Shown: piece by piece, positions 1 through 9,174 of the stretch
Layout of the letters: the number at the start of each line of letters is the position of its first letter
Numbering within the stretch: the first letter of the stretch is position 1
Assembly: GCF_000266945.1 (NCBI RefSeq)
Contig: NC_018025.1
Location: 3,538,001 to 3,602,000 of the forward strand
Direction: 5' to 3'
Length of the DNA: 64,000 nucleotides
DNA from: Desulfomonile tiedjei DSM 6799
Lineage (GTDB): Bacteria; Desulfobacterota; Desulfomonilia; Desulfomonilales; Desulfomonilaceae
Notes under the pieces: model-generated
Seen by the model: only the letters and a program-made list of their open reading frames with translations
What the model was told of the DNA's origin: nothing
Database searches by the model: none
Translations under genes and position numbers: made by a program

Positions 1-90
1 TACCGGGCACCCACGAGGGGCGCCCCTACAATCAGGCCGTGAAGATGATGAGAATTTCGTGCCACGATCTGGGATAAATTTCGAGTTCTG
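1..90. repeat. Dispersed intergenic repeat, inverted copy at 40590-40672
   Basis: The first ~85 bases (CACCCACGAGGGGCGCCCC core, then CGTGCCACGATC about 40 bases later) reappear in reverse complement at about 40590-40672 with only scattered differences. The rest of 91-467 contains no convincing gene; small open frames there overlap the end of the downstream minus-strand gene and look non-coding. Confidence 0.7.
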
Positions 91-467
91 ACAGTCTCTT
101 GCACCCACGGCTACTGTTGCGTAGCCCCTATGGGGCTGTAGAAACCTCTTTCACGCTTAACTGGATGGATACGTAGCGGTTCCAGGCCCGGATTATTCAT
201 AGGAACCGGCCATCCGGTCATAAATTGGAACCTGTGTAGCGAAGCGGATCTGATTACCCGTTTCCATAGGTTCTTTTGGCTCCGTGATTCATGGACAAGT
301 GTTGCAAGATGATGCGCATGATTGTTTTCTATAGAAACATTTCGGGCGGCACGTAAGCCGCCCGCTCCTGGTATACAGCGAATTCCATCGACTCTGCCGG
401 ACCACTCGGTGGAATCACATTATTGGCGAAGTGTGACTCAAAATACTTTCTTGAATTCACAAGTACA

Positions 468-1805
468 TCAGCCCACTCGTCGCATGTTTGCCAGTCCCGA
501 TTCTGCTCCCAAGGACTCTTGCATTTCCGACTGCTCATCTCTCCCGGATATGATCTTCTTCTGAACCAGAGCATCAGCCACGAGGCCTGAGACAAACTGC
601 ACCTTCGTATCCAACTTGTAATGATCCATCAAATCCGTGAGTTGTGTGTGGCAATTTTCGCACGCGGTAGCGAGAATGTCCGCGCCGGAGACCTTCACTT
701 GGTCGGCTTTGACTTTGGCGGATTTCATCCGAAAATCCTTATCACCCATTATCACCAAACCGCCACCGCCGCCACAGCACCAACTAGCACGTCGATTCGG
801 CTGAAGATCGACAAAGTCGTCGGTCAGCGCATTTAGAATATAACGGGGCTCTTCATAGATGCCGCCCTGGCGAGCTATCTGGCAAGGGTCATGGTACGTT
901 ATACGACCTTTGATTCTTGACTTGTCAAGTTTGATGCGGCCTTCACGAAGGTACTCGGCGATCAATTCCATGAAGGTGATCACCTTGAAGGGGTGGCTGC
1001 CCGTCATATGTCTCATGACGCGATAAGCCGTTCCGCACTCGCATATGACGACCTGTTCGACATTCAAGCGTTCGGCTTCATCGATAATGCGCCTGGCAAT
1101 CTGTTTGGTCGATTCAGGGTTTCCCACGAAAGCGCCAAAATTGACCGCCTCGAAGTAGCTCAGCGACCAATGCTCCTTGGCAGCGTTCATGATCGCGGCA
1201 GCCGGAATGATCGAATGCTTTCCCGCAAGCGCGACGTAGAGCACCCTCGCGCCTTTCACCTCCAAGGGAATCACCCCTTCGCCGGCTTCGGTTTGCCACT
1301 GTTGGATTACCTCTGACTCCAGACCTCGAACCGCTTCGGCAAAATTTGCCTTGGTGGCTTCAATGTTCTTGCCTTTGGATATAGAGACGTTTGCAAGCAT
1401 TGTGAGCACCTTCGGCTCCATGTCCGCTCCAATCAGCAAGAGCTTTGCAATCCCTTGGATGAGTTGCGTGTCTATACCGAACGGGCAATACGTCATGCAG
1501 CGTCTGCATCCTGTGCACGTGAACGCTGTCTCGTAGATCTTTTCCATCCATGCATCGTCCAGTTCAACGGCTTCGTTCCACCATGAAGCGAATTTGCCCG
1601 ACGCCTTAAAGTACTTCTCGTAAACTCGGCGGACATTTTGGGCCCGAGCAACCGCGGTGTACCTCGTCTCCGGCATGGATGCGTACACGTGACATGCTTC
1701 TATACACACCCCACAGCGAGTGCAGTTGTCCAGGTACAGGCGGGCAGCGCGAGTTAATTTCTCGGAGAACATTTCCAACAGTCTCTTCTTGAGGTTTTCA
1801 TCCAT
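468..1805 (-). CDS. HdrD/DsrK-like iron-sulfur protein
   Basis: A 445-residue cytoplasmic Fe-S protein of the heterodisulfide-reductase subunit D family. Two ferredoxin-type cluster motifs lie near the N terminus (CTRCGVCIEAC around residue 28 and CTGCRRCMTYC around residue 96). Two CCG-type domains follow: the first is degenerate (only CECG near residue 252), the second has CCGGGGG plus CENC near residues 342-383, the signature that binds the non-cubane catalytic cluster in HdrB/HdrD. It starts 2 bases after the stop of the NarI-like membrane gene, so the two are translationally coupled and probably form a DsrMK-like quinol/thiol-disulfide complex. It is shorter than DsrK proper, so I call it DsrK-like rather than dsrK. 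The physiological substrate cannot be read from sequence; the TusA and DsrE2 neighbours suggest a protein-bound sulfur or disulfide. Confidence 0.85.
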   Translation of the reverse strand: MDENLKKRLLEMFSEKLTRAARLYLDNCTRCGVCIEACHVYASMPETRYTAVARAQNVRRVYEKYFKASGKFASWWNEAVELDDAWMEKIYETAFTCTGCRRCMTYCPFGIDTQLIQGIAKLLLIGADMEPKVLTMLANVSISKGKNIEATKANFAEAVRGLESEVIQQWQTEAGEGVIPLEVKGARVLYVALAGKHSIIPAAAIMNAAKEHWSLSYFEAVNFGAFVGNPESTKQIARRIIDEAERLNVEQVVICECGTAYRVMRHMTGSHPFKVITFMELIAEYLREGRIKLDKSRIKGRITYHDPCQIARQGGIYEEPRYILNALTDDFVDLQPNRRASWCCGGGGGLVIMGDKDFRMKSAKVKADQVKVSGADILATACENCHTQLTDLMDHYKLDTKVQFVSGLVADALVQKKIISGRDEQSEMQESLGAESGLANMRRVG

Positions 1806-1807
1806 TG

Positions 1808-2521
1808 CTAGATTCTCCTGAGCGCAGTTAAGGGTAGTGCGAAGAAACTGTGCATAATTTTGCTGAACGGCAGAACCATGAGAAACAGGTTGGCCAACAG
1901 TATATGCACTACGACTACGCTGTAGTGGCCGCCGGAGAGAAGATCACGGGGATCCTGGAAGGTAAACCCGACCAATCCGTTCAGATAGGCCCCAAAGTCC
2001 TGTTTGGTGAGCACGAATCCGGATTCGCTCCACGAATTGGCCCAACTGATCACGTCTCCGGTAACGAACACGCAGAAAAGGAGAGCAAGGAGAATGTAGT
2101 CGGAAGGCACCGAGAATTCCCTCACAGGAGACCGAAATCTCCGTAACATGAGATAGGCCACGGAAATGGTAAGAATCACACCGACAGCACCATGACCGAT
2201 CATGTGTGGTGAATCCTTCGCCGTTATTCTCAACTGAGGGATCAAATCCAGGTGAGCGACAATCAAGAAAGCAAATGCTATATGGAACAGCATAAGGAAG
2301 AACCAGAGGACCGGCCGATGTTCCCTCACAGTGGGCAAGGTAAGAGCATCGAATACGGCAGCAAGTACAGGACGTTTGGATTCAGGAAAAATCTTTAAGG
2401 TGTTGGGATGTCTCGGGGCTTTGAGTATGCCCGCAATTTTTAGACCGATGCCGATGATGCACCACACAAAGGCCAGGTACACCATCGGCACCGTAACGAA
2501 ATAGTAAATCTTGTCAAGCAT
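1808..2521 (-). CDS. NarI/DsrM-like membrane cytochrome b subunit
   Basis: A 237-residue integral membrane protein with about five hydrophobic segments (near residues 5-28, 72-94, 105-125, 142-160 and 200-222). Histidines sit in the second and fifth segments (HIAFAFLIVAH and HYSVVVVH), the pattern expected for b-haem ligands in the nitrate reductase gamma/DsrM family. It lies between tusA and the HdrD-like gene in a tight minus-strand operon. Known relatives exchange electrons between the menaquinone pool and a cytoplasmic HdrD-like partner, and that role is inferred here. The direction of electron flow is not determinable from the sequence. Confidence 0.8.
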   Translation of the reverse strand: MLDKIYYFVTVPMVYLAFVWCIIGIGLKIAGILKAPRHPNTLKIFPESKRPVLAAVFDALTLPTVREHRPVLWFFLMLFHIAFAFLIVAHLDLIPQLRITAKDSPHMIGHGAVGVILTISVAYLMLRRFRSPVREFSVPSDYILLALLFCVFVTGDVISWANSWSESGFVLTKQDFGAYLNGLVGFTFQDPRDLLSGGHYSVVVVHILLANLFLMVLPFSKIMHSFFALPLTALRRI

Positions 2522-2537
2522 TCCTGACCCCCGTACT

Positions 2538-2777
2538 CTATTTGAGGCGCTTCACAAATATCTGTATCGAGCCGTTTCCCTGTTTTGTCTCGAGAACTTC
2601 GTTGCCGGTTGTATCCGCCCATGCAGGAAAGTCGGAAAGAGAACCAGGATCGGTGGTATGCACTTCGATTATCTCCCCGACTGATACGGAGCCAATCTCC
2701 TGGCTCATCTTGACTACGGGCATGGGACAGGGGAGTCCTTTGAGATCCAACACTTTAGCTACTTTATGGTCAGACAT
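2538..2777 (-). CDS. tusA: TusA-family sulfur carrier protein
   Basis: A 79-residue protein with the TusA/SirA hallmark CPMP (CPxP) in its first third, where the Cys carries a persulfide in family members. I start at the second of two in-frame ATGs because AAGGAG lies six bases upstream of it, whereas that site abuts the first ATG (2783). The ribosome binding site overlaps the stop codon of the upstream dsrE2-like gene (2788), which indicates translational coupling. Together with the DsrE2-like protein it is a plausible sulfur relay to the membrane HdrD-like complex encoded downstream. It could serve tRNA thiolation instead, but no tus or mnm genes are nearby. Confidence 0.88.
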   Translation of the reverse strand: MSDHKVAKVLDLKGLPCPMPVVKMSQEIGSVSVGEIIEVHTTDPGSLSDFPAWADTTGNEVLETKQGNGSIQIFVKRLK

Positions 2778-2787
2778 CGTCATCTCC

Positions 2788-3363
2788 TTAGATAAAAAGC
2801 TGATTGATCGATTTCCTGGAATGGTTCAAGTAGGTGGCCACTCCAACGAATTCCATGTTCGGGTAGTCGATGATTTCTTCGCGCTTGAATCCCATGAGAT
2901 CCATGGACATCTCGCAGACTTTGATTTCCACGCCGAGTTGAGCCGCCATTTCGAAAAGCTGATCGAGATTGGGGGCGTTCTTCTTTTTCATCAGGCCCTT
3001 CATCATTGCCGTGCCCATTCCGCCCATGTTCATCTTGGAGAGTTTCAAGCTGTTGCGGCCTTTGGGCAGCATCCAGCCAAACATCTTGGACATGAAATCC
3101 TTACCTTCCACATTGGCTTCCGGTTTGCGGAGTGCAGCGGTTCCCCAGAATGTAAAGAACAGGACCACTTTCATGCCCATGGCAGCCGCTCCTGTGGCAA
3201 TAATCATTGATGCAAGCAGTTTGTCCATGTCGCCGGAAAAGACGATCATCGACAACTTGTTCTCCTGGGCGGGGCCCAATTCTTCGACTTTCTTTCGCAA
3301 ATCTGCGATCTGTGATTCGAGGTCCTCCAGATTCGGTGTCCGAGCCTCAGCGGGTAAGCTCAT
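2788..3363 (-). CDS. DsrE2-like sulfurtransferase (DsrE/F family)
   Basis: A 191-residue protein of the DsrE/DsrF-like superfamily, best matching the DsrE2 subgroup: an N-terminal Glu/Lys-rich helix (residues ~10-33), a Rossmann-like core with a hydrophobic strand pair, a Met/Lys/Gly-rich insert, and a Cys in the C-terminal third (VCEMSMDLMGF, around residue 150) typical of DsrE2 proteins. The start is supported by AAGGAG about eight bases upstream. It is the first gene of the operon with tusA, a NarI-like and an HdrD-like gene. DsrE2-TusA pairing is well known in sulfur oxidisers and also found in sulfate reducers, where its purpose is less clear. Confidence 0.82.
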   Translation of the reverse strand: MSLPAEARTPNLEDLESQIADLRKKVEELGPAQENKLSMIVFSGDMDKLLASMIIATGAAAMGMKVVLFFTFWGTAALRKPEANVEGKDFMSKMFGWMLPKGRNSLKLSKMNMGGMGTAMMKGLMKKKNAPNLDQLFEMAAQLGVEIKVCEMSMDLMGFKREEIIDYPNMEFVGVATYLNHSRKSINQLFI

Positions 3364-3756
3364 ATACGTTCTCCTTTCTTAGCTTCTTCTCACGTTTATG
3401 ACGCGGTGATGATTGATTCATGAGATTGTCTCCCGTCTTGATTTTCGGGAGCCTGTCTACTGTCAAGATAGATCTATTGCTATATTAAAATACTCTTATA
3501 ATTTTATACAGGGCTCAGCCGTGAATGTCAACAGAATCTGTCAAGAATTTGTTCGAGCCGATACGTGTTTCCCGATATACTATTATCATAGTAATATTCT
3601 GCTGTTGACCACATTTTCACGATACGGGGTTTCGTGAGATCGTGTTCAGACCGTTCGGTCATTACCGCTCAACTCGGTCAAAAGCTGAGTATTTCAGTTA
3701 AGAAAAAACCGGTGAGTGACCTTTCCGATTTTGGGAAGCAGATCTCTTAATGGTAG

Positions 3757-3937
3757 TACCAAAAATTCTGTCGTTTATCCCTCGTGTGAATTACAGGATA
3801 TTGGATAGGGACCGGCGTCCCTGCCGGTCCATTATAGCGATATCATTGATCATATTGAAGATGTGCCGGCACGGAGGCCGGCACCCACCAATACTCCTAT
3901 CCTCAACGGACATTAATTCTGGCAATCACTATAATGG
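3757..3937 (-). repeat. Family A ~165-bp double-hairpin dispersed repeat
   Basis: It contains two strong hairpins (a GACCGGCGTCCCTGCCGGTC type and a GTGCCGGC..GCCGGCAC type) joined by an AT-rich spacer with GATATCATTGAT. Reverse-complement near-copies lie at 47694-47866 and 56556-56720, and the similarity extends into both flanks (GTGTGAATTACAG side and GGACATTAATTCTGGCA side). The remainder of 3364-4127 shows no gene I can support. Confidence 0.8.
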
Positions 3938-4127
3938 CCCGGGAAAGCGTCTTCTAACGACACGTATACATTGCCAATGAGTTGTGTCACCAGTTTTCCC
4001 TTAATACCTGAGCCCTATTTTGATGGCCTGAAAAATCTTCTTGACGTTCTCTCTGCCATGGGCGTACCGTTAGTTAGAAGATCTGCCACAAGCCGCGCAA
4101 AATAGTTGCAATTAGGGGGGCTCCTCC

Positions 4128-7100
4128 ATGATTAAAGAAGTCGGAAATTCTGCTGCCGTAAGAATCCTGATCTGTGAAGACGAGCTACTATTTGCAGAAA
4201 ATCTTGCCGCTACGCTCAGGGATCTCGGATACGAAATTATCGGGACAGTTATGACCGGACAACATGCTATTGACATGGTCGAAGAAGTCCAGCCCGACCT
4301 GATCTTAATGGATATCGGTTTGTCCGGAGAGATAGACGGAGTAGAGGCAGCGCGGTGCATCCGGGCGCAATTTGACATTCCTCTGGTCTATCTCACGGCT
4401 TATGCCGAGGAAAATGTCTTTGACCGAGCCAAGAATACGGAACCTTACGGATATTTGGGCAAGCCATTCAGTCTGGTCGAACTTAAGTGCACGCTTGAGA
4501 CAACGTTGTGCAAACACCAAATAGACAGAAAAATGAGAGAAAGCGAAGCACGAAGAGCCAAGGCAGAAGAACTGGCAGGCCTTTATAGTTGGGAATGGGA
4601 TTTTCAGACGGGACGTTTTGTGTGGTCAGAACAATCATATCGCATCTTCGGCCTGAATCCCGATGAAACGAAGCTTGTCTTTGAAACGTTCATCAACTTA
4701 GTTCGTCCGGAGGACAGGGATCGTCTCAAAGATGCTCTCCGGGATGCGAAAGACGGGAAACGCCCCTATGAAATTGAGTTCCGTATCGTGCAACCGAACG
4801 GTCAAGAACGGATACTCCATAGCCGGGGCGAAATTCGCAATGATAGGAGAGGACGTGCGGTCCGAATGCAGGGAATGACCCTGGACATCACCGATCGCAA
4901 GAAAGCCGAGCAAGCCCTTCGAGAGAGTAAGAATCGATATCGCCAGGCCGTGGAAAACTCTCCTAATGCAATCCTCGCGGTTGATGCCGAGGGAACGGTA
5001 CTGTCATGGAATGACTCCTGTGAGCGGCTCACCGGCTACACCAAAGAGCGAGCCATAGGGAGCAGCGTTTTTGATCTTATTTTGCACCTTGAACGGACCA
5101 AAGTTGCGGATATCATCCATAAGGTCTTCGACGGACATTCCTTCAATGAAATCCCGCTGGATTTCTGTGCTGATAACGGCACGGCCCGGAAGATGATATC
5201 GCGTGCTTATCCGCTGATGGATGTAAACGGCAGGGTTCTGGAATGCATGCTCGCTAACACGGATATTACGGATCTGCACAACTCTCGGGAAGAATTGCGC
5301 AGGAGCGAAGAGCGATACAGAAGAATTGTAGAGACGGCAAATGAAGGTATCTGGGCCATGGACAGCGAATTTCGGACAACCTTCGTAAATCGGCGTATGG
5401 CTGATATGCTTGGATATTCTGTACCAGAGATGCTTGGCCGTACGGTTGATTCCTTCATATTCCAGGAAGATCTTGGGGATCATGAAACCAAAATGGAAAT
5501 GCTTCGTCGCGGGAGAAACCAGGTTTATGAGAGACGCTTCCGATGCAAGGACAATGCAGCTCTGTTGACAACGGTTTCGGCCACTGCGCTTCTGGATGAC
5601 GAGGGTGCTTTCGCCGGCTCATTCGCGATGTTCACCGATATAACCGAACGTAAGGATACTGAGAAGGCGCTCAGACAAAGTGAAAGCCGCTACAGAGATC
5701 TGTTCGACAATGCTCTGGATGTGATCTACACACACGACCTGGACGGAAACTATACTTCGGTAAATGAGGCAGCAAAGCGGTTGCTCGGCTATTCTGAACA
5801 GGAATTCTTGAAACTCAATTTCAGAGATCTGGTCACTCCGGAGCATCTGCCGATAACACTAGCCCACTTTCGACGAAAGCTCCAAAACAACCAGGACAGG
5901 ACCGAACCTTACGAGCTTCGCGTGCGCACAAAGGACGGCTCGCATCGGTGGTTCGAAGTCGTTTCAAGATTGATCAGAGAGGACGGACAGCCGGTTGCCG
6001 TTCACGGAATTGCCAGAGATATCACGGATCGGAAGCAGGCTGAAGAGGCTCTCAAAACGAGTGAACAAATACTGGATCGTATTCTCGCGGCTTCACCTGT
6101 GGGCATAGGCCTCAGTCACATGAGAAAGATGCGATGGGTGAACGACGCCTGGACACGACTATTCGGATTTGAGAATCGATCTGATTGCAAAGGCCAAGAT
6201 GCAATGCAACTCTACCCGTCTCGTGAAGACTTCCTGCGAGCAGGAGCCATCCTGTACAAGAATCTTGAAAGCGGAGTTATCAACGCAACTGATGCGAAAA
6301 TGAGAAGAAGAGACGGCTCCGTGTTTGACGCGTTCATACGAATGGCCGCTCTCGATCCCTTCGATCTGAGTGCAGGACAGATCGCGATGATAACGGATAT
6401 TTCCGATAGAAAGGCTGCGGAACAGGCTTTAGAAAAAAGTGAGGCAATGCTGAGCAGCATATTACAGGCAGCTCAAATAGGTATCGGCGTCTCGGTCAAT
6501 CGAACGCTCTCCTGGACTAACCCGATGATTTCTCGCATGACCGGGTACTCGGCCGCTGAGCTTAGCGGTCAATACGCAAGAATGTTGTACCCGAGTGACG
6601 AAAAATTTGAGCGTGTAGGTAAGATACAATATCGGGATATTGCGGAACTAGGGATCGGACAAATTGAAACGCAGTGGAAGCGTAAGGACGGAGAAATAAT
6701 AGATGTTTTTCTGAGTTCGGTTCCGATGGTACCGGAAGATGTTTCCAAAGGAGTTGTTTTCACGGTGCAAGATATAACCGACCGTAAGCGCGCAGAGCGA
6801 GCTCTGAGGGAAAGCGAAGAAAAATATAGAGCCACTTTCAACAATGTTGCCGTGGGAATCGATGTGGTGGATCGGGACGGACGATTCCAAAAAGTGAACG
6901 GCACCCTGTCCTCTTTGCTGGGCTACAGTGAGGAGGAGCTTCTCGACCTTACATTTTTCGATGTGACCCATCCCAGCGATGTGGAAGAATCTTCACATAG
7001 GCATGAAACGTTAATGCGGGGGGAACTGGATACCTATCGCTACGACAAACGATATATCCATAAAGATGGTTCGGTTATCTGGGCAGATACCAGCGTATCG

Positions 7101-8687
7101 GTAATTCGGGACTGCAAAGGGAAACCGGTTGCCGCTGTCGCGGTGATTTCGGATATCACCAGACGGAGAAATTCAGAGGCAATCAGACTCCGTTTAGCCA
7201 CAGCCGTGGAACAGGCTGCGGAAACAATCGAAATCACCGATCCCGATGGCACGATTGTCTACATTAATCCTGCATTTGAGCGAATTACCGGGTATACACG
7301 TGAAGAAGCAATAGGAAAGAATCCGAGCATCCTCAAGAGTGGACACCATGACGACCGATTCTACCGCACTATGTGGGAGACTATTACTGCCGGTAAAGTC
7401 TGGAGAGGTCACTTCATCAACAAAAAGAAGGACGGGACATTATTTGAAGAAGAGGTCTCCATTTCTCCTATTACCGACAAGACGGGAAAAATAATCAACT
7501 ATGTGGCTGTAAAACGAGACGTTACCAGAGAAAAATCGTTACAGGCACAGCTCTTACAGGCGCAAAAAATGGAGGCCATCGGGACCTTAGCAGGAGGCAT
7601 CGCTCACGATTTCAACAACTTGCTTCAGATCACTTTAGGTTACTCGGAGATGCTGCTTTCTGAGAAAAAGAAAACCGACCCGGAATATGCCGATTTGGAG
7701 AAAATATTTCATGCAGCGTCAAGTGGGGCCGAGCTCGTGAAAGGTCTACTCACTTTCAGCAGGAAAGTCGGACCAAAACCTATCACGCTGAATCTCAATC
7801 GGCAGATAACGCAAGTAGAGAAACTGTTACGACGGACTATACCCAGGATGATAGATATTGAGATGAAATTAGCGGACGATCTTGCAGAAATCAACGCTGA
7901 CCCCGCTCAAATTCAGCAAATGCTGATGAATCTCGTGGTTAACGCCCGTGATGCCATGGCTGACAGTGGTAGACTGAGACTGGCGACGAAGAATGTCATA
8001 TTGGATGAGGGATTCTGCAGTACTCATGTGGGCATAAACCCCGGAGCATTTGTATTATTGCAGGTGTCCGACACCGGCCATGGAATGGACAGAGCGACCA
8101 TCGAGCATATCTTTGAACCGTTTTATACTACCAAAGAGGTCGGAAGGGGAACGGGCCTCGGACTTGCTACAGTGTACGGAATTGTGAACCAGCATGGAGG
8201 AATCATAACCTGTGAAAGTGAAATTGGACGAGGTACTGCGTTTAGCATTTATTTTCCGGCTATCGCAGCGTATGGGAAATTCGGGATAAATGGGTTCGAA
8301 TCGGCGGCTGAATCCGGTACAGAAACAATACTGCTTGTTGATGATGAAGACATGGTGAGAGATTTGGGAGCCCGGATTCTGAGAAGAGCCGGGTACACGG
8401 TCCTGACAGCCAATAACGGTCAAAATGCTTTGGAGGTGTTCAAGGAAGAATCATCTCTGATCTCTCTCGTGATTCTCGATCTGATCATGCCCGAACTGGG
8501 CGGCAAGGACTGTCTTCCGGAACTCCTGAAGATCGATCCGGCGGTCAAGGTGCTAATCGCGAGCGGTTATGCTGCTGACGCAGCAACGCAGGAGTGTATT
8601 CGGCTCGGCGCAAAGGGATTCGTGGCAAAACCTTTCAGGTTAAAAGAACTTCTGCAAAATGTTCGCAAGACATTGGATTATGTCTGA
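4128..8687 (+). CDS. Hybrid histidine kinase: REC-(PAS)8-HisKA-HATPase-REC
   Basis: A 1519-residue soluble sensor kinase with no membrane segment. Order: receiver domain at ~10-130 with acceptor D62; eight PAS domains starting near residues 149, 270, 396, 521, 648, 773, 899 and 1022, most ending in a DITDRK-type motif; H-box with phospho-acceptor H1160; N-box NLVVNARDAM, DTGHGMD, FEPFYTTK and GRGTGLGL of the ATPase; and a C-terminal receiver with D1451. Having receivers at both ends suggests it is fed by an upstream kinase and passes phosphate on. A purine-rich ribosome binding site precedes the ATG. It is paralogous to the gene at 14193-18971 (H-box surroundings identical over more than 20 residues). 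No output regulator is adjacent, so its target is unknown. It has the same strand as the two polysaccharide-type genes that follow, but repeats separate them. Confidence 0.92.
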   Translation: MIKEVGNSAAVRILICEDELLFAENLAATLRDLGYEIIGTVMTGQHAIDMVEEVQPDLILMDIGLSGEIDGVEAARCIRAQFDIPLVYLTAYAEENVFDRAKNTEPYGYLGKPFSLVELKCTLETTLCKHQIDRKMRESEARRAKAEELAGLYSWEWDFQTGRFVWSEQSYRIFGLNPDETKLVFETFINLVRPEDRDRLKDALRDAKDGKRPYEIEFRIVQPNGQERILHSRGEIRNDRRGRAVRMQGMTLDITDRKKAEQALRESKNRYRQAVENSPNAILAVDAEGTVLSWNDSCERLTGYTKERAIGSSVFDLILHLERTKVADIIHKVFDGHSFNEIPLDFCADNGTARKMISRAYPLMDVNGRVLECMLANTDITDLHNSREELRRSEERYRRIVETANEGIWAMDSEFRTTFVNRRMADMLGYSVPEMLGRTVDSFIFQEDLGDHETKMEMLRRGRNQVYERRFRCKDNAALLTTVSATALLDDEGAFAGSFAMFTDITERKDTEKALRQSESRYRDLFDNALDVIYTHDLDGNYTSVNEAAKRLLGYSEQEFLKLNFRDLVTPEHLPITLAHFRRKLQNNQDRTEPYELRVRTKDGSHRWFEVVSRLIREDGQPVAVHGIARDITDRKQAEEALKTSEQILDRILAASPVGIGLSHMRKMRWVNDAWTRLFGFENRSDCKGQDAMQLYPSREDFLRAGAILYKNLESGVINATDAKMRRRDGSVFDAFIRMAALDPFDLSAGQIAMITDISDRKAAEQALEKSEAMLSSILQAAQIGIGVSVNRTLSWTNPMISRMTGYSAAELSGQYARMLYPSDEKFERVGKIQYRDIAELGIGQIETQWKRKDGEIIDVFLSSVPMVPEDVSKGVVFTVQDITDRKRAERALRESEEKYRATFNNVAVGIDVVDRDGRFQKVNGTLSSLLGYSEEELLDLTFFDVTHPSDVEESSHRHETLMRGELDTYRYDKRYIHKDGSVIWADTSVSVIRDCKGKPVAAVAVISDITRRRNSEAIRLRLATAVEQAAETIEITDPDGTIVYINPAFERITGYTREEAIGKNPSILKSGHHDDRFYRTMWETITAGKVWRGHFINKKKDGTLFEEEVSISPITDKTGKIINYVAVKRDVTREKSLQAQLLQAQKMEAIGTLAGGIAHDFNNLLQITLGYSEMLLSEKKKTDPEYADLEKIFHAASSGAELVKGLLTFSRKVGPKPITLNLNRQITQVEKLLRRTIPRMIDIEMKLADDLAEINADPAQIQQMLMNLVVNARDAMADSGRLRLATKNVILDEGFCSTHVGINPGAFVLLQVSDTGHGMDRATIEHIFEPFYTTKEVGRGTGLGLATVYGIVNQHGGIITCESEIGRGTAFSIYFPAIAAYGKFGINGFESAAESGTETILLVDDEDMVRDLGARILRRAGYTVLTANNGQNALEVFKEESSLISLVILDLIMPELGGKDCLPELLKIDPAVKVLIASGYAADAATQECIRLGAKGFVAKPFRLKELLQNVRKTLDYV

Positions 8688-8698
8688 ATACAAATTTG

Positions 8699-8945
8699 CA
8701 TTCAAAATTCCCTCATTCTTCCCTTCAGTAAAGGGGGATTAGGGGCATAGGGGTTAACATAAGAATCCGGCGTAGGATGTCATGACCAAAGCAAACCACA
8801 TCATTTTTGCCAAGTCGCCTGAATGACTGTCATTGCGAGCGAAGCAAAGCAATCGCCTGAAATTAAGCGCCTGATTCCCAGGCGATTGTCCCGAGAGAAG
8901 CGGGATCGCTACGCTCCTCGCAATGACAAGGATTAAGTTAGTTGC
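8699..8945. repeat. Composite repeat containing CATTGCGAG element
   Basis: The block runs from a C/G-rich hairpin fragment through TAAGAATC..GGATG, GACTGTCATTGCGAG and a GCGATTG/AGGCG dyad to CTCGCAATGACAAG. The same order of segments is present at 31740-31955, where the central dyad is in the opposite arrangement. It ends in inverted CATTGCGAG/CTCGCAATG arms, like a mobile palindromic element. Confidence 0.7.
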
Positions 8946-9062
8946 TGAATGGTGGATTCCTCGCTGTTCGCGGACGTTCTCCATCAACATGGGTCGGCAG
9001 AGACGCCGACCCCCACCAGGAAAGCCGGGAGTGTATGCTCCTATTTTAACGCTTATGGGAAT
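8946..9062. repeat. Dispersed repeat with GGTCGGCAGAGACGCCGACC hairpin
   Basis: A ~120-bp segment (AGTTGCTGAATGGTGGATTCC, then a hairpin built on CGGCAG..CGCCG, then CCACCAGGAAAG) is repeated at about 61344-61472 with similar spacing. It directly follows the composite repeat at 8699-8945. Confidence 0.6.
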
Positions 9063-9174
9063 TAGAGAACATTGTGCCACATAATCAGAAAATCCTTGCG
9101 AGTTTTGCGGCCGAGCGTCATACGTGGAGCGACCATACACGCAAGATTGCGAGTTTTCTTACGGAGCGCAGCAG

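Noticed and set aside
3413-3980. Two small plus-strand open frames
   Set aside because: They cover intergenic AT-rich DNA and the family A repeat; no coding character.
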